From Denitratisoma sp. (GTDB lineage Bacteria > Pseudomonadota > Gammaproteobacteria > Burkholderiales > Rhodocyclaceae), in the NCBI GenBank assembly GCA_032027165.1, contig JAVSMO010000001.1:2631746-2695745 (forward strand): a stretch of 64,000 nt of DNA, read 5' to 3'. Below the pieces are notes generated by a model, which was given only the letters and a program-made list of their open reading frames with translations, was not told the DNA's origin and ran no database searches. Position 1 is the first letter of the stretch. Every line of letters starts with the position of its first letter. Position numbers and translations under genes: made by a program. Shown here piece by piece: positions 7,517-15,966 of this stretch.

Positions 7517-9352
7517 TCAGAAGGTGTAGGAAACGCTCCCGAAGGCAAAGTCGCGGTCCCGCATGGTGTTGTTGTTGCCGCCGCCCCAGTAGCGCGTCAC
7601 GCCGAGATTGGCCTTCCACCGGCTCTCGCGGTCGAAGTTGAGCGAGAAGGCCGCCGACTTGCGCCCCTCGACGAAGGGCAGGGCGTTCGGCGTGGTGCCG
7701 TTCACGTCATGGGTGAAATCGAGCTGGGGCAGCATGTTCCAGCCGCTGCCGAAGATGTTGGGATAGGTCAGGCCCATCGACACGACGTAGCCCCACGAGG
7801 TCTTGTTCGGGATCTCGTAGTTCGACAGCAGGTAGGGCACGTTGCCGGAGCGGTCGAGCCCGGGATAGTAGGCCACCGCCGCCTCCGCCAGGATGTAGCC
7901 TTCCGCCGCGCCGAGGCCGGTCATGACCGCGCCGAGCGGGCTGGAGGGGGCCACCAGGTAGAAGCCGGTCAGGTGCGCCTGCCATTTCCGCTCGGTGGTG
8001 AAACCGCGCGCCACCTTGCCGGCGTACTCGAACACCGAGTACTTGCCGGCAGCCGGCACGGTCGGATCGACGGCGACGCTGTCCTTCGGACGGTAGGAAA
8101 GCTCCGCGCCGACCGCGACCGGACCGATGTTGGTGTTCATCGAGACGCCGAAAAGATTGCGCTTCTCGCCGTAGTCCTCGAAGTAAGTGACGCCGAGGAG
8201 GTTGGTCGGCGAGCCGGCGTTCCGGAAGCCGATGAAGGGAATCTTGTCGTGGTAGCGGATGTAGTAGAAACCGAAATCGCTGTGCAGCGCATCGGACTTG
8301 TAGCGGAAGGCCGCGCCGAACTGGCCGCCTTTCGGATCGCGCACGCCCTCGCGGTAGGCGACGGAGCCCGTGCCGACTGCGCCATAGGCCGGGTTGAACA
8401 GGGGGTTCGCCAGCTGGGCATCGGTCAGCCCGTGCGGCCCGCCCGGGTCGCCGACGGTGCCGTTCGGGAATGGCGCGCCCGGGAGCCCGAAGTTGTTGGC
8501 GATCGAGGTCGGCACGTAGGCGTTCCCGGCGCTCTTGCCGAGCACGTCGGCCGGCGAGAAGAAGGTGCCGACGGCCGGAAACTGGAAGGCGTTCCACTTC
8601 CACTGGTAATAGCCCTCGAAGCTGAGGTTGTCGGTCATCGAGGCGTTGAGGGAGATCATCGGTGCCGGCCGGAACACTTCCTTCAGTTGGGTGCCCGGAA
8701 TGCTGAAGCGCTGCAGGTCGATGGCGTTGGTGATGTTCACGCCGCCGTAGATGAAGACGTCCTCGCCCCAGCTGATGACCTGGTTGCCGAGCTTCACCTT
8801 GGCCGGCCGGTCGCCGATATGAAACTCCTTGGCGATCCAGGCGTCCAGCCAGGTCCAGTTCTTGACGGCCAGATCCTTCGCCTCGTCGGAGAGCGGGGTG
8901 CGGCGCGTATCGTCGGCCTTGAAGTCCTTCAGCCAGGAGGCGCGCACCAGCGCGGTGAGGCCGGCCGGCGCCTTCAGGTACAGCTCGTGCGTGCCCTTGA
9001 GCGCCACCGAGACGACGTCGCCCTTCTTGTAGTTGAGGTTGCCGTTGTCGGACTGCAGGTAGTTGAAGTCGGGCGGGGAAGCGATGCCGCCGCCGGGTCC
9101 GAACATTTTCTCGCCCAGCGTGCCCGTCACGGGAGTGCAGCCGCCGTTGTCGTTGCCGATCACGCTGCAATGCGTGGACTCCAGGCGCTGGCGGAAGCCG
9201 AGGGAGATGGTGGAGTCGAAGCTGCCCGACACCGATTCGCCCTCGAACTTGAACGCCGCCGCCGGCTGGCTGGCGAGCAGACCCAATCCGCCCAGCGTCG
9301 CCGCCAGGACCGCCCTGCGTTTGGTTCCGATGCCTTTTTGGCTCTTTTTCAT
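7517..9352 (-). CDS. DUF1302-family outer-membrane beta-barrel protein
   Basis: 611 residues. A signal peptide (MKKSQKGIGTKRRAVLAATLGG... ending AAA-F) is followed by a long run of alternating aromatic/polar beta strands. The last strand ends in Phe (FAFGSVSYTF), the usual outer-membrane barrel signature. Family blocks include KLGNQVISWGEDVFIYGG near 187-204 and YRSDALHSDFGFYYIRYHDKIP-like strands in the middle. A GAGGAGGAG ribosome site lies directly upstream. DUF1302 proteins are encoded with DUF1329 and MMPL proteins and are thought to form the outer-membrane part of that system. A porin or lipid/steroid-type export channel is plausible but unproven. Confidence 0.88.
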   Translation of the reverse strand: MKKSQKGIGTKRRAVLAATLGGLGLLASQPAAAFKFEGESVSGSFDSTISLGFRQRLESTHCSVIGNDNGGCTPVTGTLGEKMFGPGGGIASPPDFNYLQSDNGNLNYKKGDVVSVALKGTHELYLKAPAGLTALVRASWLKDFKADDTRRTPLSDEAKDLAVKNWTWLDAWIAKEFHIGDRPAKVKLGNQVISWGEDVFIYGGVNITNAIDLQRFSIPGTQLKEVFRPAPMISLNASMTDNLSFEGYYQWKWNAFQFPAVGTFFSPADVLGKSAGNAYVPTSIANNFGLPGAPFPNGTVGDPGGPHGLTDAQLANPLFNPAYGAVGTGSVAYREGVRDPKGGQFGAAFRYKSDALHSDFGFYYIRYHDKIPFIGFRNAGSPTNLLGVTYFEDYGEKRNLFGVSMNTNIGPVAVGAELSYRPKDSVAVDPTVPAAGKYSVFEYAGKVARGFTTERKWQAHLTGFYLVAPSSPLGAVMTGLGAAEGYILAEAAVAYYPGLDRSGNVPYLLSNYEIPNKTSWGYVVSMGLTYPNIFGSGWNMLPQLDFTHDVNGTTPNALPFVEGRKSAAFSLNFDRESRWKANLGVTRYWGGGNNNTMRDRDFAFGSVSYTF

Positions 9353-9378
9353 GTTCTCCTCCTCTGGTGTCGTCGCGC

Positions 9379-10743
9379 TCAGCGGTCGCCGACGCGGCGT
9401 AGTTCATCCGGATTGAACCGGCTCTTCTCGATGCGCCCCTCGCGTCCGGCCAGCCAGTCGGTTTCCGGGCGCTCCTGCGTCGCGTTCTCGGCGATGTAGC
9501 GGCCGACGTTCAGGTCGTAGCCCATGTTCTCCTGGGCGACGCAGGCCGGAATTTCCGGCGCGACGATGAGGCTCGACTCCTGCACGCGCCAGACCTTGCC
9601 CTGGGCGTCGTAGTTGTCGACCACCATGATTCCCCAGCTGTCCTCGTCGAGATAGAAGATCCGCTTCGGGAAGATGTGGCGCATGCCCTCCTTGAGGGTC
9701 GCCTCCACCTTCCACACGCGGTGCAGCTCGTAGCGCACCAGGTCGCGGTTGACGTAGTCCGGGCCGTAGATGTCCTTGTACTTGCGGCCCTTGTCCACCC
9801 ACTTCCAGCTGTTGTAGGGGATGTACAGCTCCTGCTTGCCGACCAGCTTCCAGTCGTAGCGGTCCATGGCGCCGGCGTACATCGGGTACTGGTCCACCGT
9901 CTCCAGGTTCTCGTAGCCCGGCACCGGGTTGTCGTAGGCGAAGGTCGGCGCACGGCGCACGCGGCGCTGGCCGGGGAAATAGAGCCAGGCGTCGCTCGCC
10001 GCGTTCATGGACCAGTGGGCGAGGATCAGTTCGCCGGTGCGCGCCGCCGGGGATACGACCGCATTGAGCAGCTTCATTTCGACGCCGCCGACCTCATCCA
10101 CGCCCTTGTTGTTGCGGCTGTGGAAGGGGATCGTCACCCACTGGTCCTGCACCAGCGGCGTGAAGTCGCCCGACTTGCTGGAGAAGATGGTCGAGTAGTA
10201 CTCGATGCGCCCTTCGCCCTGGTAGCGCAGCTTGTGGTTCCACATGGCCTCCGCACCGGCCTTGGGAATCGGGAAGAGCACCGCCGCGCCGATCGCCTTC
10301 TCCAGGCCCCAGCCGTTGGCGGCGAGCTTCGCCTCCTTGGCGTTGGTCTTCGTGCGTTCGTAGACGAAGTCGGGGAAGCCGCAGGAGCGCCGCGTCGGAT
10401 AGACATCCATGCGATAGCCCTTCAGCGTCTTCAGCAGCGCCATCTGGCCCTCGGACAGCTTGTCCTTGTATTTGTCCGCGCTGCCCGCGTCGATCGAGAA
10501 CAGCGGCTTGTCGTCCTTGTAGGGGTCGATGCGCTTCTGCCCCGCCTTCCAGCCGGCCGGCGGTTTCGTGATGCCGCCGGTCCACTCGGGAATGGAGCCG
10601 TCCTTGTTGCCGGCCTTCTCTGCGCCAACCGGCGTCAGGTCCTTGCCGAGGCGGGCGACCTCCGCGTCGGTCGCGGCGGCGGCCGCCAGTCCCCAGGCGC
10701 AGGCCAGGCATGCTGCAATCGTCGTTCTTGTAATCGACTTCAT
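9379..10743 (-). CDS. DUF1329-family periplasmic (LolA/LolB-like fold) protein
   Basis: 454 residues starting at the ATG at 10743, behind a GAGGAGGAG ribosome site. Signal peptide MKSITRTTIAACLACAWGLAAAAA. The mature protein shows DUF1329 features: LGKDLTPVGAEKAGN, GSIPEWTGGI, YPTRRSC, AYDNPVPGYENLETVDQ and repeated aromatic strands consistent with an outer-membrane lipoprotein-sorting-like beta fold. It follows a cytochrome c gene by 35 bp and precedes DUF1302 by 26 bp. It is the probable periplasmic shuttle between the MMPL pump and the DUF1302 barrel. No substrate can be assigned. Confidence 0.88.
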   Translation of the reverse strand: MKSITRTTIAACLACAWGLAAAAATDAEVARLGKDLTPVGAEKAGNKDGSIPEWTGGITKPPAGWKAGQKRIDPYKDDKPLFSIDAGSADKYKDKLSEGQMALLKTLKGYRMDVYPTRRSCGFPDFVYERTKTNAKEAKLAANGWGLEKAIGAAVLFPIPKAGAEAMWNHKLRYQGEGRIEYYSTIFSSKSGDFTPLVQDQWVTIPFHSRNNKGVDEVGGVEMKLLNAVVSPAARTGELILAHWSMNAASDAWLYFPGQRRVRRAPTFAYDNPVPGYENLETVDQYPMYAGAMDRYDWKLVGKQELYIPYNSWKWVDKGRKYKDIYGPDYVNRDLVRYELHRVWKVEATLKEGMRHIFPKRIFYLDEDSWGIMVVDNYDAQGKVWRVQESSLIVAPEIPACVAQENMGYDLNVGRYIAENATQERPETDWLAGREGRIEKSRFNPDELRRVGDR

Positions 10744-10778
10744 CCGTGCTCCTCCTCTTGAAACGATTCTTCCGACGC

Positions 10779-11213
10779 CTACTGCTCTCGCAGGCGGCGC
10801 ACTTCGTTCGGCGGCAAAGCCCGCTTGCGGGCGGCCGCCACGTCCTGCGGCGTAACGCGTTGTTCGGCCGGCACGCCGTTCAAATCCCCGAGGACATGGC
10901 CAACCACGGCGACGATCTCCTCGTCGGTGAGCGCCGCAAAGGGCGGCATGGCATCGTTGAATTTTTCGCCGCCCGAGACGATCGGGCCCATCATCCCGCT
11001 CACCACCAGCTGGGCGAGGTAGGCGCGGCCGGTTTGCTTTTTCGCGCGCTCGGCCAGGTTGCCTGCCAGCCGCGGCGCGAAGCCGGGAATGCCCTCGCCC
11101 TTCTGCTGATGGCAAACGGCGCAGTGCTGCTCGAACAGCGCCGCGCCGCGATCCTGCGCGCAAGCCGCCGTCGCCGCGATCATCGCGAGCCCCGATAGCA
11201 GCACGAGCCTCAC
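10779..11213 (-). CDS. Class I monoheme cytochrome c
   Basis: 144 residues. The chosen start is GTG at 11213, overlapping the aauA stop by 4 bp (GTGA); it restores a complete signal peptide (MRLVLLSGLAMIAATAACA). A heme motif CAVCH lies near residue 31, with a later MPPFAALTDEE block giving the usual distal Met. Its place directly after the small subunit gene makes it the likely immediate electron acceptor of the TTQ dehydrogenase, in place of the amicyanin or azurin used in other bacteria; no blue-copper gene is seen in the window. Confidence 0.85.
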   Translation of the reverse strand: MRLVLLSGLAMIAATAACAQDRGAALFEQHCAVCHQQKGEGIPGFAPRLAGNLAERAKKQTGRAYLAQLVVSGMMGPIVSGGEKFNDAMPPFAALTDEEIVAVVGHVLGDLNGVPAEQRVTPQDVAAARKRALPPNEVRRLREQ

Positions 11214-11743
11214 GAATCCTTCTCCGCCAGGCCGATCAGCACCGCGGTGGTGCAATGGAACATGGTGCTGCTGGTATTGGCCATGCACCAGTTGACGTCG
11301 TTGTGCAGGCCCATGCGGTAGCCGGGACGCTCGCCGAGGTTGGTGTTGCACAGGCAGCGGCCGCAGGCGGTCTTGCCGCAGCAGTCGTTGTAGCTGATCA
11401 GGTAGTCCTTGCCGTCCTGCGGGTTGCGGCAGGTGCCGATCCAGGCGACCTTCGACACTTCCGTTCCCGGCGGGCAGGTGGACATCGAACCGCCGCAGCA
11501 GGAGCAGAGGAAGCCGTCCACCGCGCAATAGCGCCAGTAGTCGCACTGGTAGACGTCCGGCTCCTTCTTCTTGCCGCCGGAACCGCCCGCGGCGGCACGC
11601 GCGATGCGGTCGAAGGGCAGCACCGGCAGCGTGAAGGCGGCGCCGACCAGCAGTCGGCCGATGCCGACCAGCGCGCTGCGGCGCGACACGCGCTGCGCCG
11701 CGCGGCGGCTCGAGCGCTCGAAGAATTCGTCAAGCCATTTCAT
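11210..11743 (-). CDS. aauA: TTQ-dependent amine dehydrogenase small (light) subunit
   Basis: 177 residues. A long Tat-type leader (SRRSALVG near 20-27) is followed by a cysteine-rich domain with 14 Cys residues, as in methylamine and aromatic amine dehydrogenase light chains. By pattern, the two cofactor tryptophans are Trp101 (KVAWIGTC) and Trp152 (NDVNWC) and the catalytic base is Asp120 (YNDCCG); their spacings (51 and 19 residues) equal those of the Paracoccus light chain. The enzyme oxidises primary amines to aldehydes in the periplasm, storing electrons on the tryptophan tryptophylquinone. Absence of mauF and of an amicyanin gene favours an aromatic (arylalkyl) amine enzyme over methylamine dehydrogenase, but the substrate is not proven. 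Confidence 0.93.
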   Translation of the reverse strand: MKWLDEFFERSSRRAAQRVSRRSALVGIGRLLVGAAFTLPVLPFDRIARAAAGGSGGKKKEPDVYQCDYWRYCAVDGFLCSCCGGSMSTCPPGTEVSKVAWIGTCRNPQDGKDYLISYNDCCGKTACGRCLCNTNLGERPGYRMGLHNDVNWCMANTSSTMFHCTTAVLIGLAEKDS

Positions 11744-12372
11744 ATTCCCGTTCCTGTTCCTTGCCCGGCTCCGGCTCCGGCTCCGGCCTGGCCGCCGACG
11801 AACTCCTGCACCGAGGCCACGTTCATTTCCTTGGCGGTGAACAGGCTTTCCAGCTGTTCCCGCGAATTCACCAGACCCTTGGCGCGCACCCGTCCGGCCT
11901 CGTCCAGCAGCACCGCGTAGGGCAGCTTGCCCACCCGGAAGGCCATGCCCAGCTCGGCCGACAGCACGTAGGGAAAGTCAGTCAGCGCGGCACGGCGGCG
12001 GAAGGCCGCGTGCTCCTCCGCCTCGCCGTCGCTGGCGAAGACGATGTCCAGCCAGGCCGATTCGGCGGCGGCGATCGACTTGAGGATCGGCAGCAGCTTC
12101 TTGCACACCGGGCAGGTGGGCGAGAGGAAGAAGAGGAGCTGGCTGCGCGCCGCCGCCGCGCCGACGGCCACGCGGCCGCCGCCCAGCGCCGGCAGGTCGA
12201 AGCGCGGCGCCGCCTCGCCGACGGCCGGGCCGGAATCGATCATCAGCGCGCCCATCGGCGCCACGCGCTCGTAAAGGATGCCGACCTGGCGCGCCAGGGC
12301 GAAGACCGCCACCAGCAGCGCCAGCACGACAGCCCAGAGAATGACGTTGGATACGGCGAGTGCATCGATCAT
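11740..12372 (-). CDS. aauD: Thioredoxin-like maturation protein MauD/AauD
   Basis: 210 residues with one N-terminal membrane helix (about 9-27) and a periplasmic thioredoxin-like domain carrying CPVC at 87-90. MauD-type proteins are needed for correct formation of the six or more disulfides of the light chain. The stop overlaps the aauA start (ATGA, 11740-11743), coupling chaperone and target. The C-terminus is a low-complexity Gly/Ala/Thr tail, which is unusual and probably unstructured. One AAAGTCAGTC copy lies within the coding sequence. Confidence 0.9.
   Translation of the reverse strand: MIDALAVSNVILWAVVLALLVAVFALARQVGILYERVAPMGALMIDSGPAVGEAAPRFDLPALGGGRVAVGAAAARSQLLFFLSPTCPVCKKLLPILKSIAAAESAWLDIVFASDGEAEEHAAFRRRAALTDFPYVLSAELGMAFRVGKLPYAVLLDEAGRVRAKGLVNSREQLESLFTAKEMNVASVQEFVGGQAGAGAGAGQGTGTGI
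11974..11983 (+). repeat. AAAGTCAGTC motif copy 2
   Basis: Exact 10-mer inside aauD (codons CTG ACT GAC TTT on the coding strand). Confidence 0.85.
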
Positions 12373-12376
12373 GCGT

Positions 12377-12916
12377 TCAACCCCTCAGTTTCATCAGGCG
12401 CGGCCGGTTCGCCATCAGCTGGTTGGCCGCCGCGTACAGCCCATACAGCGCCAGCGTGCCCGCCACCAGCGTGAGGCCGTCCAGCCAGACCAGGTCGCGC
12501 GGCGCCTCGGCGGCGAGCGACAGCACTGCCGCCAGGCCGAGCAGGCCGTTGCGCAGCACCAGCCCCCAGGAAAGATGCTGCCCGCCCTCGGGACCGCCGC
12601 AACCGCAGTCGATGGCATGGCGCCCGCGCAGCAGGTTGATCGCCACCGCCAGCGTCACCGCCGCCAGCACGGCCAGCGCGAGCGCGGCGCCCGCGGTTCG
12701 CGTCGCCAGCGGCAGGAGCAGCAGGCCGGCGACGGCCTCCGCCGCGAGCAAGGCCCAGGCGGCCGGCATCGCCCACGACGCCGGCAGCAGGCGGTACTGC
12801 TCGACGGCCATGACGAAGCCGTCCATGTCGCGCAGCTTCTGCCAGGCGCCGCCGAGGAACACGATCGCGAGCAGCGCGGCGAACATGTGCGGCAGGGTCG
12901 GATCCAGCGCATCCAT
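12377..12916 (-). CDS. aauE: Membrane maturation protein MauE/AauE
   Basis: 179 residues with about four to five membrane helices (for example 11-25, 52-70, 77-95). The MauE-type cysteine pair is present in AIDCGCGGPEGGQ near 102-113. MauE works with MauD in disulfide formation or transfer for the amine dehydrogenase light chain. It sits 1 bp after aauB and 4 bp before aauD, the canonical B-E-D-A order. Confidence 0.88.
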   Translation of the reverse strand: MDALDPTLPHMFAALLAIVFLGGAWQKLRDMDGFVMAVEQYRLLPASWAMPAAWALLAAEAVAGLLLLPLATRTAGAALALAVLAAVTLAVAINLLRGRHAIDCGCGGPEGGQHLSWGLVLRNGLLGLAAVLSLAAEAPRDLVWLDGLTLVAGTLALYGLYAAANQLMANRPRLMKLRG

Positions 12917-12917
12917 C

Positions 12918-14066
12918 TCAGTGCAGCTCCATCAGCGTGGCGGCCTCGCCGATCTGTTCCATGCGCTTGAGGAAGCGCGGCTTGTCGCCGGCGTCGTAGA
13001 CCGCCAGCCCCATGTTCATGCCGTCGATGGCGAAGAGCTTCGGCTGATCCGTCTGGCTGACGGCGATGGCGATGGCGTTGTGGCCGGGCAGCCGGGCCAC
13101 GCGCTTCTTCTTCTCGAGGTCGAAGACCCAGATCTCCTTCGCCGGATTCTTGTGGCTGCCCTCCACGCCGCCGGCATGCACGCCGACGAAGAGCCGCCCC
13201 GTCTTGCGATGCAGGGCGAGCAGCTGATAGCCGCCCGGACGCCAGCCCTTGCGCGCCTCCGCGCCGCTCGCCAGCGGCCACGGCGCCTCCACCTTCGGCT
13301 CGTCGCCGGACAGGTCGGCGGCGTACACCTTGCCCTTGTAGGAAACGAAGTAGTGCCGGTCGCCGATGTTGTCGGTGTGCACGAATACCGGGTCCTCGTC
13401 GGGATGGAAGAAGCGCGCGCTGCGCGTGCGCGACTTCGCGCTGCCGTTGTCGTTGAGGACGATGCTCTGCAAGGTGCCGTCGCCGCACAGGGTGGCGAAG
13501 CGGCTGCCGTCGGTCTGCGACGGAATCACGATCCAGCAGCCCGGCGTGGGGATTTCCGCGGCGAACTTGCGCGCCTTGAGATCCACCACCGTCACCGAGG
13601 AGGCGGGCGTGGCGTTCTGCACGAACAGCCAGCGCCCGTCGGACGAAGGGCGGTTCAGGCCCTTGTAGGGCAAGGCCTGGGCGTGCCGCGCCGGAATGGC
13701 AATCTCGCCCTTGTGCTCCAGCGTCTGGGCATCGTGGATATCCACGACATCGGTGCGTTCGCCGCGCGACAGGCGCGAATAGTAGGTGGTGGCGACGTAG
13801 ACTTCCCTGCGATCGAGCGAGAGCGTGGCGTTGCCGGCATAGCCGGTCGCAATCATGCCGAGGTATTTCAATCCGTCGCCGTCGATGACGTGCAGCCGTC
13901 CATCGATGATGTGATTGATGGCGATGTCGGAAATGTAGAGGCGATGCGGCGTCGGCTCCGGCAGCTTGGCAACCGTGAGCGTCTCGTACCTGGGCTCGGC
14001 CATGGCGACGGTCGCCATGCAGGCGGTGGACGCAAAAGCGACGACGACGCGGGTTAAACGCGACAA
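12918..14066 (-). CDS. aauB: TTQ-dependent amine dehydrogenase large (heavy) subunit
   Basis: 382 residues from a TTG start at 14066, chosen because a perfect AAGGAGGAG ribosome site lies 7 bp upstream; an upstream ATG at 14123 has no such site. Signal peptide MSRLTRVVVAFASTACMATVAMA. The mature chain is a seven-bladed propeller of the methylamine/aromatic amine dehydrogenase heavy-chain family, with blade motifs such as HRLYISDIAINHIIDGRLHVIDG, WLFVQNATPASSVTVVDL and GRLFVGVHAGG. It forms the alpha subunit of the alpha2-beta2 periplasmic enzyme. It is the first gene of the long train and is preceded by an AraC-regulated type of promoter. Confidence 0.92.
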   Translation of the reverse strand: MSRLTRVVVAFASTACMATVAMAEPRYETLTVAKLPEPTPHRLYISDIAINHIIDGRLHVIDGDGLKYLGMIATGYAGNATLSLDRREVYVATTYYSRLSRGERTDVVDIHDAQTLEHKGEIAIPARHAQALPYKGLNRPSSDGRWLFVQNATPASSVTVVDLKARKFAAEIPTPGCWIVIPSQTDGSRFATLCGDGTLQSIVLNDNGSAKSRTRSARFFHPDEDPVFVHTDNIGDRHYFVSYKGKVYAADLSGDEPKVEAPWPLASGAEARKGWRPGGYQLLALHRKTGRLFVGVHAGGVEGSHKNPAKEIWVFDLEKKKRVARLPGHNAIAIAVSQTDQPKLFAIDGMNMGLAVYDAGDKPRFLKRMEQIGEAATLMELH

Positions 14067-14132
14067 GATGGCTCCTCCTTGTTGCGCCGCAATATTTGTT
14101 TTCGATGAGTCTGCGGCATGCAATGGGAGCGG

Positions 14133-14138
14133 ATTCTA
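14133..14138 (-). promoter_or_regulatory. Candidate -10 element of the aau operon
   Basis: TAGAAT on the minus strand, about 67 bp upstream of the aauB TTG. There is no good -35 hexamer at the proper distance, as expected for an activator-dependent promoter. Confidence 0.45.
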
Positions 14139-14163
14139 GGCAGGGTTCCGCTGGGGCCGTTAG

Positions 14164-14180
14164 CCCAAATCGGCAAGCCG
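14164..14180 (-). promoter_or_regulatory. Candidate activator site upstream of aauB
   Basis: CCCAAATCGGCAAGCCG (plus-strand reading). It is centred about 36 bp upstream of the candidate -10, i.e. near -46, typical of AraC-family activation. A 16/17 match occurs at 18648-18664, upstream of the aminotransferase operon, in the same orientation relative to the minus-strand genes. Confidence 0.55.
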
Positions 14181-14290
14181 GACAAAAATGTTGGTTATTC
14201 AGCATTTAGTTGCCGTCAGCCCCTTGCAAACGGATCGGCATTCCGCTTTACTGCGCCATCGCCATCGCCCAATGCCCTTCAGGGAAAGGT

Positions 14291-15304
14291 ATGGAAACCG
14301 CCCTCACCGACTCGCTAGGCGCATTCGACGAGAATGCCCTCTATTCGCTGGTTCGTCGCGAGACGCGCGACGCCGACGAGCAGGCGGCCTGCCTGCGCGA
14401 CTGGGACCAGGTCTACGAGCAGCTCTCGCCCGGGCAGTTCGAGGGCCGCTTCATGGAAATCTGGTTCCGCGGCATCCAGCTCTTCCGCGAAGTCACCAAC
14501 CAGTCGGTGCACGAGGAAGGCCTGATGCGCGCCGGCGAGCGCGTCCTCGGCGTGCCGGTGGCGATGCAAGGCCAGGGCTATTTCTGCGGCCGGCCGATTG
14601 CGCCCGACGCCATCATGACCATGCGCGGCGGCGACGAACTGGACTTCCGCGCGCCCGAACACTTCGACATCGTCGCCGTCTCCGTTCCGGTGGATGTGCT
14701 GACGCGCTACGCGAGGGAAATCGAACACCGCGACATCGAACAGGAACTGCAGGATGTCGCGGTGCTCCAGTCGACGAAGGCGGCCGTCGACGAATTCCGC
14801 GGCTTCCTGCTCACCGCGCTCGAGTCCGTCTCGCGCACGCCGGCGATGCTGCAATACCCGGCGATGCAGAAGGGGCTGGAGCACGCCCTGCTCTCCAGCG
14901 TGGTGAAGGCCGTCGGCCACACCGACGATGCCCGTTCGACCGCCTCGCCGACGGCGCGGCACGCCATCGTCTCGCGCGCGCAGGATTACATGCGCGAGCA
15001 CGTCGAGGAACCGCTCACCGTGGAAGACCTGTGCCGCGTGCTGGGCGTGAGCCGGCGCACGCTGCAGTACAGCTTCCAGGAAGTCCTGCAGCTCAACCCG
15101 GTGAGCTACCTGCGCGCCATGCGCCTGAACGGCGTGCGCCGCATGCTCAAGTCGGCCGACCCGCAGCGCCACTCCGTTCAGGACATCGCGGCGCGCTGGG
15201 GTTTCTGGCACCTCTCCCACTTCGCCAACGACTACCGTCGCATGTTCGGCGAACTGCCCTCGGAAACCTTGCGCAGCTCCGCGCACCCGGCGCGGCTGGT
15301 TTAA
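14291..15304 (+). CDS. AraC-family transcriptional regulator (EutR-like)
   Basis: 337 residues from the ATG at 14291 (AGGGAAAGG just upstream); a longer reading from 14210 lacks a ribosome site. The N-terminal half is an EutR/FeaR-like sensory domain. The C-terminus (about 225-325) is a double helix-turn-helix AraC domain with EEPLTVEDLCRVLGVSRRTLQYSF and a second HTH ending ..FANDYRRMFGELPSE. It is divergent from the amine dehydrogenase operon and is the obvious candidate to activate it in response to an amine or aldehyde. A shared 17-bp motif suggests it may also act at 18648. An AAAGTCAGTC copy begins at its stop codon. Confidence 0.88.
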   Translation: METALTDSLGAFDENALYSLVRRETRDADEQAACLRDWDQVYEQLSPGQFEGRFMEIWFRGIQLFREVTNQSVHEEGLMRAGERVLGVPVAMQGQGYFCGRPIAPDAIMTMRGGDELDFRAPEHFDIVAVSVPVDVLTRYAREIEHRDIEQELQDVAVLQSTKAAVDEFRGFLLTALESVSRTPAMLQYPAMQKGLEHALLSSVVKAVGHTDDARSTASPTARHAIVSRAQDYMREHVEEPLTVEDLCRVLGVSRRTLQYSFQEVLQLNPVSYLRAMRLNGVRRMLKSADPQRHSVQDIAARWGFWHLSHFANDYRRMFGELPSETLRSSAHPARLV

Positions 15305-15313
15305 AAGTCAGTC
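15304..15313 (+). repeat. AAAGTCAGTC motif copy 3
   Basis: Exact 10-mer starting at the last base of the AraC-type gene stop codon and running into the stop of the convergent HAD gene. Confidence 0.85.
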
Positions 15314-15962
15314 ACGGCGATACGCCGAGCAGCTCCAGCGCCCGGCGGAAGGATTCGGCCGGGCGGGCGATATCGAACCGCACCGCGCACATCCCCGCCT
15401 CGATCGCCCCCTCGACGTTGCGCCGCTGGTCGTCGACGAAGACGCAGGCGGCGGCCGGCAGGCCGAGCGCCTCCAGGCACAGCGCGTAGGCGCGCGGGTC
15501 GGGCTTGAGGATGCCGGTGTAGGTGGCGTCCACGATGCAGTCGGCGTGGCGCAGCACGGCCACCCGGCTGCGCAGTTCGCGGCCGTAGAAGAGGTCCAGC
15601 TCGTTGGAGAGAATGGCGATGCGGCAGCCGGCGGCCTTCGCCGCCTCGATGGCGGCGACCGCCTCGGGGCGGATCACGGCGTCGGGGTCGGCGCCGCGCG
15701 CGCGCACGACGAAGGTCTCCATGCGATCCCAGTCCTCGCCCAGCAGGGCGCCCACTTCGCGCGTGCGCACCAGCCAGTAGTCCCGCTCGGTGAGATGGCC
15801 CGCCTCCATGTCGCGCCAGAGCGGGTCGCTCTGCGCGTCGAAGGGGCCGCGCCATTTCAGCGTGCCGGGCGCGAGGCCCAGCGCCGCCTCGGTGATGGCA
15901 TGCGTCTCGAACAGCGTGCGCGTGACGACGCCGCCGAAGTCGAGCACCAGGGCCTGCGTCAT
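15312..15962 (-). CDS. HAD-superfamily hydrolase
   Basis: 216 residues from the ATG at 15962. HAD motifs: motif I LDFGGVVT (nucleophile Asp8, but the second Asp of DxD is replaced by Gly), motif II ILSNE, a Lys in GILKPDPRAY, and motif IV VFVDDQRRN. This matches the epoxide-hydrolase-like/haloacid dehalogenase subgroup whose motif I reads DFGGV. It follows the UPF0261 gene by 4 bp in a three-gene operon with an aminotransferase. Substrate unknown; a small phosphorylated or halogenated acid is possible. Confidence 0.82.
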   Translation of the reverse strand: MTQALVLDFGGVVTRTLFETHAITEAALGLAPGTLKWRGPFDAQSDPLWRDMEAGHLTERDYWLVRTREVGALLGEDWDRMETFVVRARGADPDAVIRPEAVAAIEAAKAAGCRIAILSNELDLFYGRELRSRVAVLRHADCIVDATYTGILKPDPRAYALCLEALGLPAAACVFVDDQRRNVEGAIEAGMCAVRFDIARPAESFRRALELLGVSP

Positions 15963-15966
15963 GCCG

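Noticed and set aside
14067..14290. Possible short gene or small RNA in the aauB-araC gap
   Set aside because: No start with ribosome site and no terminator-like hairpin; the space is explained by divergent promoters.
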